A stretch of 64,000 nt of DNA from Pseudomonas poae. GTDB lineage: Bacteria > Pseudomonadota > Gammaproteobacteria > Pseudomonadales > Pseudomonadaceae. The notes beneath the pieces were generated by a model. The model ran no database searches. It was not told the DNA's origin and worked only from the letters and a program-made list of their open reading frames with translations. Every line of letters begins with the position of its first letter. The first letter of the stretch is position 1. Made by a program: the position numbers and the translations under genes. Location of the stretch: contig CP110972.1 in assembly GCA_028869255.1 (NCBI GenBank), positions 2,051,001-2,115,000 on the forward strand, in the 5' to 3' direction. Below are positions 9,518-19,198 of the stretch, piece by piece.

Positions 9518-11046
9518 TGGATAACCGGTTTGCCCAGTTGCCCCATCCACTGGCCTACGCTGATGCATTACTGGGCTGGTTCACCCGCCTGGGCACTGAT
9601 GACGACGAGACCAGCTTGCCGGACCTGTGTGTCGCGGCGGCTGCCCAATTGAGTCAGTGTGAACTCAGCCAACTGTATTGGCGCGACGAGGCGACAGGTC
9701 GGCTTGACCTGATCGCCCAGCATTTGCCTGGAGTGCCGCCTCCCGGCAACCTGGTTTCCGGCGCGGATTTTCAGCATGAGCAGGTGCTGCACTATGTGCT
9801 CAGTCATCGCTGCGCCCTTAGCCTGCAAGACCTGGCAAACAGTGTGTACGAAAGCGGCTTTTTGCCTGCCATGGCGAAGCCTTGGTGCGCGTTGTCGTGT
9901 GTGCCGTTGTTCAGTCGCCACCAAACCCTTACCGGTGTGTTGCTGTATGCCAGCCAGCGCCCGATCTCCTTACAGGACTACGCTGTCTCATTGGGCCAGC
10001 TGGGTAGCTTTGCCTTGATGCAGGTGGCATTGCTGCGGCGTTTGCGGCCTGCGCAAAGTGTTATCCCGCCCAAGTGCGCAGCCCAGGTCACACGGGCGGC
10101 ATTTGGTTTGATCGGCCATAGCACGGCCATGGATGAGACGTACCGTCTGATCGGCAAGGTGCTGAATGCACCCTACACCGTGCTGCTGCGCGGTGAGACC
10201 GGTACCGGCAAGGAAGTGGTGGCGCGGGCTATCCATTGCGCCGGGCCGCGCCGTGACAAAGCGTTCGTGGTGCAAAACTGTGCGGCGTTTCCCGAGGGGC
10301 TGCTGGAAAGTGAACTGTTCGGCTATCGCAAAGGCGCCTTCACGGGTGCCGAGCGTAACCATGCAGGGTTATTCGATGCAGCGCATGGCGGCACGTTGCT
10401 CCTGGACGAAATCGGCGATATGCCGCTGTCGCTGCAGGCCAAGCTGTTGCGGGTTTTACAGGAAGGTGAAATTCGCCCACTGGGTGCCAGTGCGGCGCAC
10501 AAGGTCGATGTGCGCATTATCGCCGCGACTCACCGTGACCTCGCCGCGATGGTGGCCCAGGGCAGTTTTCGCGAAGACCTGTATTACCGGCTGGCGCAGT
10601 TCCCGATTGAGCTTCCGGCCCTGCGTGAGCGCGACGGTGATGTGTTGCTGTTGGCGCGGCATTTTGCGCAAAAAGCCTGCGCGGCGCTGGGCCGTACCGC
10701 GGTGGGGTGGTCAAGCGCGGCATTGGATCAACTGTCGAGTCATGGTTTTCCCGGCAACGTACGAGAGCTCAAGTGCCTGGTAGAGCGCGCGGTGCTGTTG
10801 TGTGACGACGCTGTGATCCTGCCTGCGCACCTTTCCCTGTCGGCGGCACCTGTCAATGAAGCGGTCGATGCAACCTTGCGCCAACGCCTGGAGCGAGTGG
10901 AGCGGGTATTCCTGATCGACTGCCTGCACAAAAATCGTGGCAATCGAACCCGAACCGCTCGCGAGCTGGGCGTCGCACGCCGCACGCTGCTCTACCGCCT
11001 GGCGCACTTGAAGATTCCCGTGGCCAATGTTCGCGAGGGCGGCTGA
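9514..11046 (+). CDS. sfa2: Sigma54-dependent T6SS activator (Sfa2-like)
   Basis: A 510-residue bacterial enhancer-binding protein. An N-terminal GAF-like sensory region (about 20-175) precedes a central AAA+ domain with Walker A GETGTGKE (about residue 229), an intact GAFTGA loop (about 274-279) that contacts sigma54, and a [11 protein letters not shown]alker B. A Fis-type helix-turn-helix (about 465-500, [20 protein letters not shown]) ends the protein. It lacks a receiver domain, so it is not a classic response regulator. The position between clpV and fha is that of Sfa2 (PA1663) in HSI-II. It probably activates this operon or unlinked hcp/vgrG genes from sigma54 promoters. Confidence 0.88.
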   Translation: MMDNRFAQLPHPLAYADALLGWFTRLGTDDDETSLPDLCVAAAAQLSQCELSQLYWRDEATGRLDLIAQHLPGVPPPGNLVSGADFQHEQVLHYVLSHRCALSLQDLANSVYESGFLPAMAKPWCALSCVPLFSRHQTLTGVLLYASQRPISLQDYAVSLGQLGSFALMQVALLRRLRPAQSVIPPKCAAQVTRAAFGLIGHSTAMDETYRLIGKVLNAPYTVLLRGETGTGKEVVARAIHCAGPRRDKAFVVQNCAAFPEGLLESELFGYRKGAFTGAERNHAGLFDAAHGGTLLLDEIGDMPLSLQAKLLRVLQEGEIRPLGASAAHKVDVRIIAATHRDLAAMVAQGSFREDLYYRLAQFPIELPALRERDGDVLLLARHFAQKACAALGRTAVGWSSAALDQLSSHGFPGNVRELKCLVERAVLLCDDAVILPAHLSLSAAPVNEAVDATLRQRLERVERVFLIDCLHKNRGNRTRTARELGVARRTLLYRLAHLKIPVANVREGG

Positions 11047-11087
11047 ATGGCGTACGTGCGCACACCTTTTTCTCTGGGAGATACCTG

Positions 11088-11219
11088 ATGTCTTTTCGTC
11101 CGTGGCAAGCCGTGATGCTTGTGCTGTGTTTGCTGGGTGGCTGTAACGCCAATTATGTCTTTGACGACGCTGACTACCGACCGTTGGGTGATCCCCAGGC
11201 GGCCCGTCGCGGCCATTGA
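11088..11219 (+). CDS. OrfX-like 43-aa T6SS-associated lipoprotein
   Basis: A short frame read directly from the sequence, ATG at 11088 to TGA at 11217-11219. It begins MSFRPWQAVMLVLCLLGGC, a lipoprotein signal with lipobox LGGC (Cys19), followed by only 24 residues (N-A-N-Y-V-F-D-D...). A GGGAG ribosome binding site lies 5-9 bases upstream. It sits exactly where HSI-II of P. aeruginosa has the small orfX (PA1664), between sfa and fha. The function is unknown; a mature peptide of about 25 residues on a membrane could accompany TssJ/TssM assembly. It is easily missed because of its size. Confidence 0.72.
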   Translation: MSFRPWQAVMLVLCLLGGCNANYVFDDADYRPLGDPQAARRGH

Positions 11220-11235
11220 ACAGGGGAGCCCTGCG

Positions 11236-12408
11236 ATGCAATTAATGTTTGAAGTGTGTGACGCCGTGAGCGGGGAACCGCCGGCCCGCAAGGTATTTGA
11301 CGGGGTCGGCGGCGTGATCGGCCGTGGTGCGGGGTGTGACTGGATCATTCCCGACACCACGCGCTTGATTTCCAGCCACCATGGCTTGGTCAGTTACCGG
11401 GATGGGCGCTACTTCCTGACGGATATCAGCAGTAACGGGATTGCTGTGTCGGGCAGTCTGGAAAGCTTGCGCAAAGGGCAGGCGCGGCTGATCAGTGAAG
11501 GTGATGTATACCGCTTGGGATCAATGGAAATTCGCGCCCGATTGTTGGGCGTGGACCGGCCTGGATCGGCCCGCACTGACACGATCCCCGACGATGCCTT
11601 TCTGGGACTTGACCCTGTTCACGCATTGGAGTGCGAACAGCGGCGCGCAGAACTGTCGCAAGAGTTGGACGCGTTGAACACGCCAACACAATCGCCTGCG
11701 CAATCGTTTTGTGAGGGGGCTGTGGACCGCGATCATCTGGTTGTGCCTCGGTGGGCTGAGCCTGCCGGGGAAGTGGCGGCTTCACTCGCGGTCCCCCCGG
11801 CAGTTGTGGCCCCGGAGGGGTTCTGGTCGCAGTTTGGCGAAGCATTGGGTATGGGTTTGGATACGCTCGATACGCCGGGTCGCGAGGCGCTGGCGATCAA
11901 GGTGGCGGGCTTGTTCAGGCAAACCGTCGAAGGGTTGCAGCAAAACCTTCGAACCCGCGACGAGTTGAACCGTGAGATGAATCTGGGCTGGAGCACGCCC
12001 GTGCTCAAGAGCCAGAACCCCTTGAGAGATTGCGTCGACGCCCATGCGGCCGTGACGTCGCTGTTGAGTGCCGGCGAGTTGGGCCAGCCTTCTACCGAGC
12101 AAGCGGTCGCCCAGGTGTGTCGGGACCTGCAAGTTCATCAACTGGCCTTGGTCGTGGCTTGCCGGGCCGCAGTACGCGGCGCGCTGGCAGCGTTTGCACC
12201 CGATCATCTGCTGTCGTGCTTCGAGCGCGAGGGCAAGCCGCGCCGGTTCTTCTCGGACGCTGCCCATTGGCGGGCGTACCAGCGCCATTACCGACGGCAG
12301 AGGGAGGAGGGTGCCTTGGGCGAGCAGCTATTGCGCAGTGACTTTACCCAAGCCTATGAGGAACAGGTGCGCCTCGTCTCGACCCTGCACGCCGCTTATC
12401 CAGGATGA
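11236..12408 (+). CDS. fha2: T6SS FHA-domain scaffold protein Fha
   Basis: A 390-residue protein with an N-terminal forkhead-associated domain (about residues 20-95: GRGAGCDWIIPD, SSHHG, SSNGIAVSG) that binds phosphothreonine, and a C-terminal helical region with the R-A-Y-Q-R-H-Y-R segment typical of T6SS Fha proteins. The start at 11236 follows a GGGAG site. An in-frame ATG farther upstream would run through the orfX gene in another frame and adds an unrelated N-terminus. With stk and stp at the operon end it completes a threonine-phosphorylation switch for T6SS assembly. Confidence 0.9.
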   Translation: MQLMFEVCDAVSGEPPARKVFDGVGGVIGRGAGCDWIIPDTTRLISSHHGLVSYRDGRYFLTDISSNGIAVSGSLESLRKGQARLISEGDVYRLGSMEIRARLLGVDRPGSARTDTIPDDAFLGLDPVHALECEQRRAELSQELDALNTPTQSPAQSFCEGAVDRDHLVVPRWAEPAGEVAASLAVPPAVVAPEGFWSQFGEALGMGLDTLDTPGREALAIKVAGLFRQTVEGLQQNLRTRDELNREMNLGWSTPVLKSQNPLRDCVDAHAAVTSLLSAGELGQPSTEQAVAQVCRDLQVHQLALVVACRAAVRGALAAFAPDHLLSCFEREGKPRRFFSDAAHWRAYQRHYRRQREEGALGEQLLRSDFTQAYEEQVRLVSTLHAAYPG

Positions 12409-12899
12409 TGTTCATGTATCGAACCACCGTCGCAGCAATGCTGATAGCGCTGGGCCTGTTGGCTGGCTGCAGCAGCATTTCACCTTTTTCGACATTGACC
12501 AAACTGGACCTTACATTGACGGCCGGCGATGCGGTCAACCCGGACCTGCATGGCCGTCCCTCTCCAGTGGTGCTGCGCTTGATTGAACTGCGCCACCCCG
12601 TGGCCTTTGAGAATGCGGATTTTTTCAGCCTCTATGCGCGGGCGGAACAGACACTCCCCAAAGATTGGGTCAGTAGCGAAGAACTCGAGATGCGGCCCGG
12701 TGAGCGGCAGGCGCTCAAACTCAGTCTCGAGCCGCAAAGCCGTTATGTCGGCGTACTGGTGGCGTATCGCGATTTGCCCCACGTGCAATGGCGGTTGGTG
12801 CTGCCGGTCGCCCCTGCACAACTGACGCGCGCTGATCTGGTGCTGGACCATACAGGTATCCGCATCGATGCCCCTGATACCCGCAAGGCGGAAGATTGA
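12405..12899 (+). CDS. tssJ: T6SS outer-membrane lipoprotein TssJ
   Basis: A 164-residue lipoprotein with signal peptide and lipobox LLAGC (Cys22 from the first ATG), followed by a transthyretin-like beta domain (SPVVLRLIELRHP... VAYRDLPHVQWR). TssJ anchors the TssM periplasmic domain to the outer membrane. The ATG at 12405 overlaps the fha stop; in-frame ATGs at 12408 and 12414 also leave a complete signal peptide. It corresponds to lip2 (PA1666). Its stop is immediately followed by the tssK start. Confidence 0.92.
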   Translation: MMFMYRTTVAAMLIALGLLAGCSSISPFSTLTKLDLTLTAGDAVNPDLHGRPSPVVLRLIELRHPVAFENADFFSLYARAEQTLPKDWVSSEELEMRPGERQALKLSLEPQSRYVGVLVAYRDLPHVQWRLVLPVAPAQLTRADLVLDHTGIRIDAPDTRKAED

Positions 12900-12900
12900 G

Positions 12901-14228
12901 ATGCAGGTCCATAACGTCATCTGGCAGGAAGGCATGCTGCTGCGGCCTCAACACTTGCAGCACAACGACCGCTACTACCATCAGCAACTCAACCGTACTC
13001 GCCTGCTGGGCCGCGATGCCTGGGGGTTCCTGTCCCTTGAGGTCGATGTGCAGTACCTCAATCTCGGCAAGCTGGTGGTCAACCAGGCCAGCGGGGTATT
13101 GCCGGACGGCAGTCTGTTCGAGCTGAGCGGTACGATGCAGCCTCTGATATTACAGGTGCCCGCCAATTGCGGCCCGCAGGCCGTCTACCTGGCGTTGCCG
13201 CTGGCGACCGGCAATCAGATTGAAGCGCGCCGGCCCGAGCAAAGCGATGTTCTGGCGCGCTATGTCGCCTGCGAAACGGAAATTGCTGATTCGAACGCCG
13301 GCGCCGAGTCCCGTTGCCAGGTCAACTGTGCACGCCCGGACCTGCGCCTGATCCTGGGGAGCAGCCCAGTGACCCGTTCTACGTGAAACTCCAGGTCGCC
13401 CAGGTGCTGGATTCGACCCGTGAAGGCGGCGTGAGGCTGGATACGGATTTTGTACCGACGTTTATCTATCTGCAGGCCTCCGGGTACGTGTCGTCTTGCA
13501 TCAAGGAAGTAGTCAGCCTGTTGGCCACCCGTGGTGATGCGATTGCCGTGCGCATCCAGGGCAACGGCACATCGGCGGGCGCGCAGGTCGGCGACCTGCT
13601 GATGCTGCAATTGATCAACCGCGCCGAATTGCTGTTGCGTCATTATTTGAGCCAGGCCCAGGTTCGCCCGGAGGCCATGTATCGGGAGTTGCTGTCGATA
13701 CTCGGTGAGCTGTCGACGTTCGCCACCGACAACAAGCGTGCGCACTTGGACGTGCATTACTGGCATGGCGACCAGGGCGCCAGCTTTCGCGGGTTGATGG
13801 GCAGCATCCGCACGGTGCTGTCGTTGGTGCTCGAACAGCATGCCCTCGAGTTGACGCTGCAGCATCGCCAGTACGGCGTACTGGTTTGCCCGGTGAGTGA
13901 TCTCAAATTGTTGGGTACGGCCACGTTCATTCTGGCGGCCACCGCCCAGTGCGATTCGGAAGAGCTGCGCCATCGACTGCCGGCGCATCTGAAGATCGGC
14001 ACCGTGGAGCGTATCCGCGAACTGGTCAACCTGCATCTTGCAGGTATCAGCATCAAACCGCTGCCGGTGGCGCCGAGGCAGATTCCATTCCATGCCGGCA
14101 AGACCTATTTCATGCTCGAGCTCGGTGCTCAGGACATCACGCAACTGGAGCAATCGGGTGGGTTTGCCTTTCACGCCAGTGGTGGGTTTGCCGAGCTGGA
14201 ACTCAACTTCTGGGCTATCAGGAACTGA
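12901..14228 (+). pseudogene. tssK: T6SS baseplate protein TssK, single-base frameshift
   Basis: TssK links the baseplate to the TssLM membrane complex. The reading frame from 12901 (MQVHNVIWQEGMLLRPQH, the family start) ends prematurely at 13386, while the rest of TssK is open from about 13314 to 14228 in the frame one base back. Similarity switches at the G run 13356-13359 (CTGGGG): reading base 13356 twice, as if one G were missing, gives LRLILGEQPSDPFYVKL and a full 442-residue protein of normal length. Either this copy is broken and the secretion system probably inactive, or the base is a sequencing error. Both halves look well conserved, which favours error or a very recent mutation. 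Confidence 0.85.
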
Positions 14229-14233
14229 ACGCC

Positions 14234-15097
14234 ATGACGATGGACAGTGAACACGCGCAGGACGAGAAGACCGTATTGCTTGACCGCGAGGGGCTCAGCC
14301 CGGCGCAGGGGGCGGTGACCGATTTCCCATCGCCGCCAAGGTTCGAGCAACTGGAGGACCGCATGATCTACAGCGCCCGACTGCAGGGCGCACAGAGCTT
14401 CAATATGGGCCCCAATAGCCTGGTGACCGCGGCCTGGGAACTCTTGTCGCAGGTTGTGCAGATCAAGACCAGTACGGGCCGGGAAAACCTGCAGACGCTC
14501 AACGACCGATTGTCTTCCGGCATCACCACGTTTGAGGCCCGCGCCCTGCACCTGGGCGGCGAGGTTGGGCAGGTGATGTCTGCGCGTTATGTGCTGTGCA
14601 GCGTGATTGACGAGGCCGTGGTGACCACGGCGTGGGGCAGTCGCAGTGACTGGTCCACGAGCAGCCTGTTGAGTCGTTTTCACAACGAAACCTTTGGTGG
14701 TGAAAAGGTGTTCCAGCTGCTGGAGCGGCTGTCCCGCGACCCCGTCAAGCATGTGGCCATCCTGGAGTTGTTGTACCTGTGCCTGGCGCTGGGGTTCGAA
14801 GGTAAATACCGCGTCATGGCGCGGGGCGGGGCTCAGCTTGAAGGGATACGCGATGCCTTGTACCGACAGATCAGGCATGTGCGCGGGGACCGGCTCTCGA
14901 TGACTGCCGCGCCAGGCGCTGCCAGGAAGCGTCACGCACGATTGCGCAGTCTTTCCGCGACATGGGTGGTGATCGGTGGGCTGGCCTGCGTGCTGGCGAT
15001 GTACTCAGGGTGTGCATGGGTGCTGGGCCAAGAGCGCATGACGGTCATGCAACTTTTTCAACCTTCGGCGTCGGACCAGGCTCAGACGCCCTTGTAA
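14234..15097 (+). CDS. tssL: T6SS inner-membrane protein TssL (DotU)
   Basis: A 287-residue DotU-family protein with a cytoplasmic helical domain and one C-terminal membrane helix (about residues 239-265, WVVIGGLACVLAMYSG). It has no peptidoglycan-binding OmpA extension. The start at 14234 lies six bases after the tssK stop; a second in-frame ATG is at 14240. The frame is also open far upstream inside tssK, but that part is an unrelated overlap. TssL works with TssM and contacts TssK. Confidence 0.92.
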   Translation: MTMDSEHAQDEKTVLLDREGLSPAQGAVTDFPSPPRFEQLEDRMIYSARLQGAQSFNMGPNSLVTAAWELLSQVVQIKTSTGRENLQTLNDRLSSGITTFEARALHLGGEVGQVMSARYVLCSVIDEAVVTTAWGSRSDWSTSSLLSRFHNETFGGEKVFQLLERLSRDPVKHVAILELLYLCLALGFEGKYRVMARGGAQLEGIRDALYRQIRHVRGDRLSMTAAPGAARKRHARLRSLSATWVVIGGLACVLAMYSGCAWVLGQERMTVMQLFQPSASDQAQTPL

Positions 15098-15112
15098 CGC
15101 TGGGAGCAATCA

Positions 15113-18100
15113 ATGAACGCATTCTTCAAGGGCGCGGGCACGATCCTGCGCAAAAGTTGGGTCTGGAGCCTGTTATTGGTGCTGTCCGGCGCACTGTTGG
15201 TGTGGTTTTTCGGGCCGTTGCTGGCGGTGGATGACTATCGGTTCTGGCACAGCGCGACAGCGCGCTTGCTGACCGTGTGTGGCTTGTTCCTGTTGTGGGG
15301 GTTGGCGATGGTCGTGGTGGGCGCGGGCCGCACTGCACGGCTCAGCCAGCCTGAACATCAGACTCGCCATCAGCGTGAGGGGCTGGTCGGCGACGAACAA
15401 AAGCAGGTGCGGGGGCGGTTCAAGGAGGCGCTGCAGACGCTGAGAACCACACGGCGCTACGGTGAGCGCAGCCAGCGTTGGCGCAGCGAGTTGCCCTGGT
15501 ACCTGTTGATCGGGCAACCGGGCAGCGGCAAGACCCGGCTCCTGGCGGCCACCGGGCTGCAATTTCCGCTCGATCGAGTCGAGGCGGGGCCCTCGGGCGG
15601 CACGTCCCACTGTGATTGGTATTTTGCCGACCAGGCCGTACTGGTCGAGACCGCAGGGCGCTACCTGACCCAGCCAGACCGTTCGGTGGACGCTGCGGGA
15701 TGGTCGACGTTGCTCGGCCTACTCAGGTTGCGGCGCAGGACGCGCCCGCTCAATGGCGTGGTGGTGACGTTGTCGGTGGATACGCTGTTGGCGAGCAATG
15801 AGCACGACCTGGAGCTTCACGCCCGTCATGTACATAGCCGTTTGCAGGACATCCAGCAGACGCTGCATGTGGATGTGCCGGTTTATCTGGTGTTGACCCA
15901 GGCTGACCGCCTGGCCGGGTTTGCCGAGTTCTTTGATTCGCCGCAGGGCGACGGCACCGAAGACATACTCGGCGGGTGCCTGGCGACAGGTCAGGGTGAA
16001 ACCGAGATTGCCCATGTGCGTGAAGCCTTCGAAGCACTGCTGCAACGCCTGGGGGCAGAACTGATCCCACGCTTGCACCAGGAGCGAAACGTTGAACGCC
16101 GTGGCCGCATGCTGGATTTTCCGCAGCAAGCCGCACGCCTCGCAGACCGCTTGTGCCTGTTTGTCGAGTCTGCGTTTTCCGCCCATCGCTATCAGCGCAT
16201 CCATGCTTTACGAGGGTTCTACCTGACGTGCGCGAAGGCGGGTGATACACGCTCGCACTTCGTACAAGGTCTGTTCAGTCGGGTGATCTTTGCCGAGGCC
16301 GATCTCGCCGGCTTGCATACCCCCGAGCGCCAACGCCTGCGTCGGCGCCAAGGTCTATTGGCGCTGGCCGCATCGCTGGTCATCGGTGCAGCGGCTGCGC
16401 TGTGGGCCAACAGTTATTCGTTCAATCATCAGCGCCTGGTAGAACTGCAGGCGCTGACAAAACCGCAACCACCCGCCCAGCCAGGTTCGGACGAGGTTCT
16501 GGCCAGGCTGACGCTGCTGGACAGCCGCCTGGCGGCCACGCAGGTATTTGCACCGCAGGCAGAGGTGCGCTGGGTGGATCGGGCGGGCGTGTATCAGGGC
16601 GAGAAGACTCGCCCGCTGTTGGTCGATGCCTATGAAGCGGCGCTGCGCCAGCAACTGCTGCCGCAGGTAACGACCTTGCTCGAAGAACAGGTGCGCTCCA
16701 GCCTTGGCGATCGCGAGCGGCTTTTGGACACCCTGCGTGCCTACCTGATGCTCAATCTGCGCGAGCGTCGTGATACGGCCTGGCTGGCGGAGCATCTGGC
16801 GGGCCTTTGGTCCGCACGCTTGGCCGGGGATACGTCGGCGCAGGAGCGGCTGAATAAACACGTTGCGCGATTGCTTGAGGCGCCGTTCGCAGCCCCCTTG
16901 AACGATGGGCTGGTGGCCCAGGCTCGCCAGGCATTACGTGGGGAGTCGCTGGCGGATGTGGTCTATCGGACACTGCGCGAACAAGCCCGTAGCCTGGAGC
17001 CCTACCGCCTGGCCGAGGGCCAGGTGTTCGCCAGGAATGAGCCGCCCATCCCCGGTTTCTACACCAAAAGGTACCTGCAGTATTTCGAAAAACAGGGCCC
17101 TCGGCTGGTCAATGCGATTGCCCAGGATAACTGGGTGCTGGGCGAAGCCAGCGACCTCAGTGCGATGGATTTACGCAGGTTGATGCTAGAGCTGGAGCAG
17201 CGTTATTTCAGCGAGTATGCCGATGTCTGGAGTGACGCCCTCGGTCGCCTGCGCTTGCAGGAAAGTGACAGCCTGCGCCAAGGCGTTGACCAGCTTGCCG
17301 GCCTGACGTCAGCCCAGTCAGCGTTGGTGCAACTGTTGCAGCAGGTGCGTGAAAATACCCGCTTGGTGCCGACCCATGAGCGGATCGAGGTAGCGGGCCA
17401 GCAAGCCGGCGAACTGATTGCCGCCGCCAGTGCGCTGCTGCCGGGCCAGGCGGTGCCGGACGCGGCGCGACGTGCGTTACAGCGTCGCTTCGAACCGTTG
17501 CATCAACTGCTCGATGAGGCGCAAAACCCTGGCGCCGAGTTGACGCAGGCATTACGCCTGTTGGATGAACTGCACCTGCAATTGCTGGCGCTGAACCGCG
17601 AGAGTCCGCCTGAGCAAGCAGCGTTCACACTGGTCAAGCAACGCATGGAGGGGCAGCAGCCTTTATTGAGCAATGTGCGTAATGCTGCCGCCCGTTTGCC
17701 GATGCCGCTCAAGGGCTGGTTCGAAGGGGTTGCCGACACCACTTGGCGCCAACTGCTCGATGACGCGTACGGGCACGTGAATCAGCGTTATCAAAGCGAG
17801 GTGTATGGTTTTTATGCCAAGGCAATCCAGCGTCGCTATCCCTTCGATGCCCATGCTGGCAGTGATGTCGCCTTGGGTGATTTCCAGGAGTTTTTCAAGC
17901 CTCGGGGCGCCATGGCCCGCTTCTATGAGGGCTACCTGCGGCCATTTGTCAGCGTTGAGGGCAACCGGTATCGATTGCGAGGTATGGACGGTCGCAGCTT
18001 GCCGATGTCGCGTTCGCTGCTGGAGCAACTGACCAGGGCGCAGATGATTCGCCAGGGTTTTTTCAGCGAAGAGCAGGGCGAGTGGGCCGTTCGATTCACG

Positions 18101-18478
18101 CTGGCGCCCTACAGCCTGGATCAGGCAGTCAGCCGCGCAATCCTGCAAGTGGGCGATCAACAGTTGGAATACCGGCATGGTCCGATCGTACCTATGGCGT
18201 TTAACTGGCCCAGCGAGACGAACAATAGTCGCAGCAGCCTGGTGCTCGAGCGCGGCGCCGAGCAGCGGCCGCTGGGCATCGAGAAAAACAGCGGTGACTG
18301 GTCGTTATTCCGCTTCTTCGACTTGCTGCAGAGCGAGTCGGCAAGCGGCCGGGATGCATACCTGATCAAGGCTGAGCTCGCCGGCTTGCGCGCCAACTAC
18401 CTGCTCACCAGCCAACGCAACCCCAGCCCATTCCAGATGGCGACGTGGCGCACCTTCCGCTTGCCGGAGCAACTGTGA
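15113..18478 (+). CDS. tssM: T6SS inner-membrane protein TssM (IcmF)
   Basis: A 1121-residue IcmF-family protein. Two N-terminal membrane helices (about 16-39 and 51-71), a cytoplasmic NTPase-like domain with Walker A GQPGSGKT (about 134-141), a third helix (about 414-434), and a large periplasmic region that binds TssJ. The length is normal. The start has a GGGAG site seven bases upstream. The stop codon overlaps the GTG of the phosphatase gene, so the structural and signalling parts of the operon are coupled. Confidence 0.95.
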   Translation: MNAFFKGAGTILRKSWVWSLLLVLSGALLVWFFGPLLAVDDYRFWHSATARLLTVCGLFLLWGLAMVVVGAGRTARLSQPEHQTRHQREGLVGDEQKQVRGRFKEALQTLRTTRRYGERSQRWRSELPWYLLIGQPGSGKTRLLAATGLQFPLDRVEAGPSGGTSHCDWYFADQAVLVETAGRYLTQPDRSVDAAGWSTLLGLLRLRRRTRPLNGVVVTLSVDTLLASNEHDLELHARHVHSRLQDIQQTLHVDVPVYLVLTQADRLAGFAEFFDSPQGDGTEDILGGCLATGQGETEIAHVREAFEALLQRLGAELIPRLHQERNVERRGRMLDFPQQAARLADRLCLFVESAFSAHRYQRIHALRGFYLTCAKAGDTRSHFVQGLFSRVIFAEADLAGLHTPERQRLRRRQGLLALAASLVIGAAAALWANSYSFNHQRLVELQALTKPQPPAQPGSDEVLARLTLLDSRLAATQVFAPQAEVRWVDRAGVYQGEKTRPLLVDAYEAALRQQLLPQVTTLLEEQVRSSLGDRERLLDTLRAYLMLNLRERRDTAWLAEHLAGLWSARLAGDTSAQERLNKHVARLLEAPFAAPLNDGLVAQARQALRGESLADVVYRTLREQARSLEPYRLAEGQVFARNEPPIPGFYTKRYLQYFEKQGPRLVNAIAQDNWVLGEASDLSAMDLRRLMLELEQRYFSEYADVWSDALGRLRLQESDSLRQGVDQLAGLTSAQSALVQLLQQVRENTRLVPTHERIEVAGQQAGELIAAASALLPGQAVPDAARRALQRRFEPLHQLLDEAQNPGAELTQALRLLDELHLQLLALNRESPPEQAAFTLVKQRMEGQQPLLSNVRNAAARLPMPLKGWFEGVADTTWRQLLDDAYGHVNQRYQSEVYGFYAKAIQRRYPFDAHAGSDVALGDFQEFFKPRGAMARFYEGYLRPFVSVEGNRYRLRGMDGRSLPMSRSLLEQLTRAQMIRQGFFSEEQGEWAVRFTLAPYSLDQAVSRAILQVGDQQLEYRHGPIVPMAFNWPSETNNSRSSLVLERGAEQRPLGIEKNSGDWSLFRFFDLLQSESASGRDAYLIKAELAGLRANYLLTSQRNPSPFQMATWRTFRLPEQL

Positions 18479-19188
18479 GCCCGGTACACACTTGGCGCAG
18501 TGCCGGGCGTACGGTCCAGGGCAAGCAGCGCTCACGCAACGAGGATGCATTCCTGGATTGCCCGCAGCGCGGCTGTTGGGCGGTTGCGGATGGGATGGGC
18601 GGCCACCAGGCCGGAGATGTCGCCAGCCGATGGGTGATCAGCAGCTTGGCTGCGTTATCGGGCTTTGGCAGTTTTGAGCAACGAATCGAGACCGTTCGGC
18701 GCTGTTTGCGCGGGCTCGACACTCAGCTGGGCCAGGCGTTGGCGCAACGTTGCACCATGGGCAGTACCGTGGTTGCGTTGTTGCTTGAGGGTCGCCGGGC
18801 AGCCTGTATTTGGGCGGGGGATAGCCGCTGTTACCTGTGGCGCCGACAGCGCCTCTATCAGCTGTCGCGTGACCATTCCCTGCAACAGCAACTGATGGAT
18901 CAGCAGCAGTTGAGTCTGGAGCAGGCCCAGGCTTACCCGGGCGCCAGGGCGTTGACCCGTGCGATAGGTGCGCCGCAGCCGCTGAGCCTGGAGGTGCTGG
19001 AACTGAGCACCCTTCCAGGCGATGTATTTTTGCTGTGCAGCGATGGCCTGTACCAAGGGCTCAGCCACGGTGAACTGGGCAGCGCCATGGGCCGGGGAAC
19101 GCCACGCCAGGTGCTGGAACAGTTGTTTACCAATGTGTTGCGAGGGCCGGCGCGGGACGACCTGACGGCTGTCGTGATTCAGCAATGA
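18475..19188 (+). CDS. stp1: T6SS PP2C-type Ser/Thr phosphatase Stp (PppA-like)
   Basis: A PP2C-family metal-dependent phosphatase with the metal-binding motifs RSRNEDAF, VADGMGGHQAGD, GDSRCYLW, LLCSDGLYQ and RDDLTAVV in the right order. The chosen start is GTG 18475, overlapping the tssM stop (GTGA) and giving 237 residues (MSPVHTWRSAG). An ATG at 18445 would lie inside tssM and adds ten unrelated residues. It reverses phosphorylation by the adjacent kinase on the T6SS Fha switch. Confidence 0.88.
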   Translation: MSPVHTWRSAGRTVQGKQRSRNEDAFLDCPQRGCWAVADGMGGHQAGDVASRWVISSLAALSGFGSFEQRIETVRRCLRGLDTQLGQALAQRCTMGSTVVALLLEGRRAACIWAGDSRCYLWRRQRLYQLSRDHSLQQQLMDQQQLSLEQAQAYPGARALTRAIGAPQPLSLEVLELSTLPGDVFLLCSDGLYQGLSHGELGSAMGRGTPRQVLEQLFTNVLRGPARDDLTAVVIQQ

Positions 19189-19198
19189 GGCCACCGAT

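Noticed and set aside
13354..13362. Programmed -1 frameshift in tssK
   Set aside because: The site CTG GGG AGC is no X-XXY-YYZ slippery heptamer and no downstream stimulating structure is obvious; no TssK is known to need a frameshift.
18445..18474. ATG start of the phosphatase gene inside tssM
   Set aside because: The GTG overlapping the tssM stop gives the family N-terminus and a usual coupled overlap.
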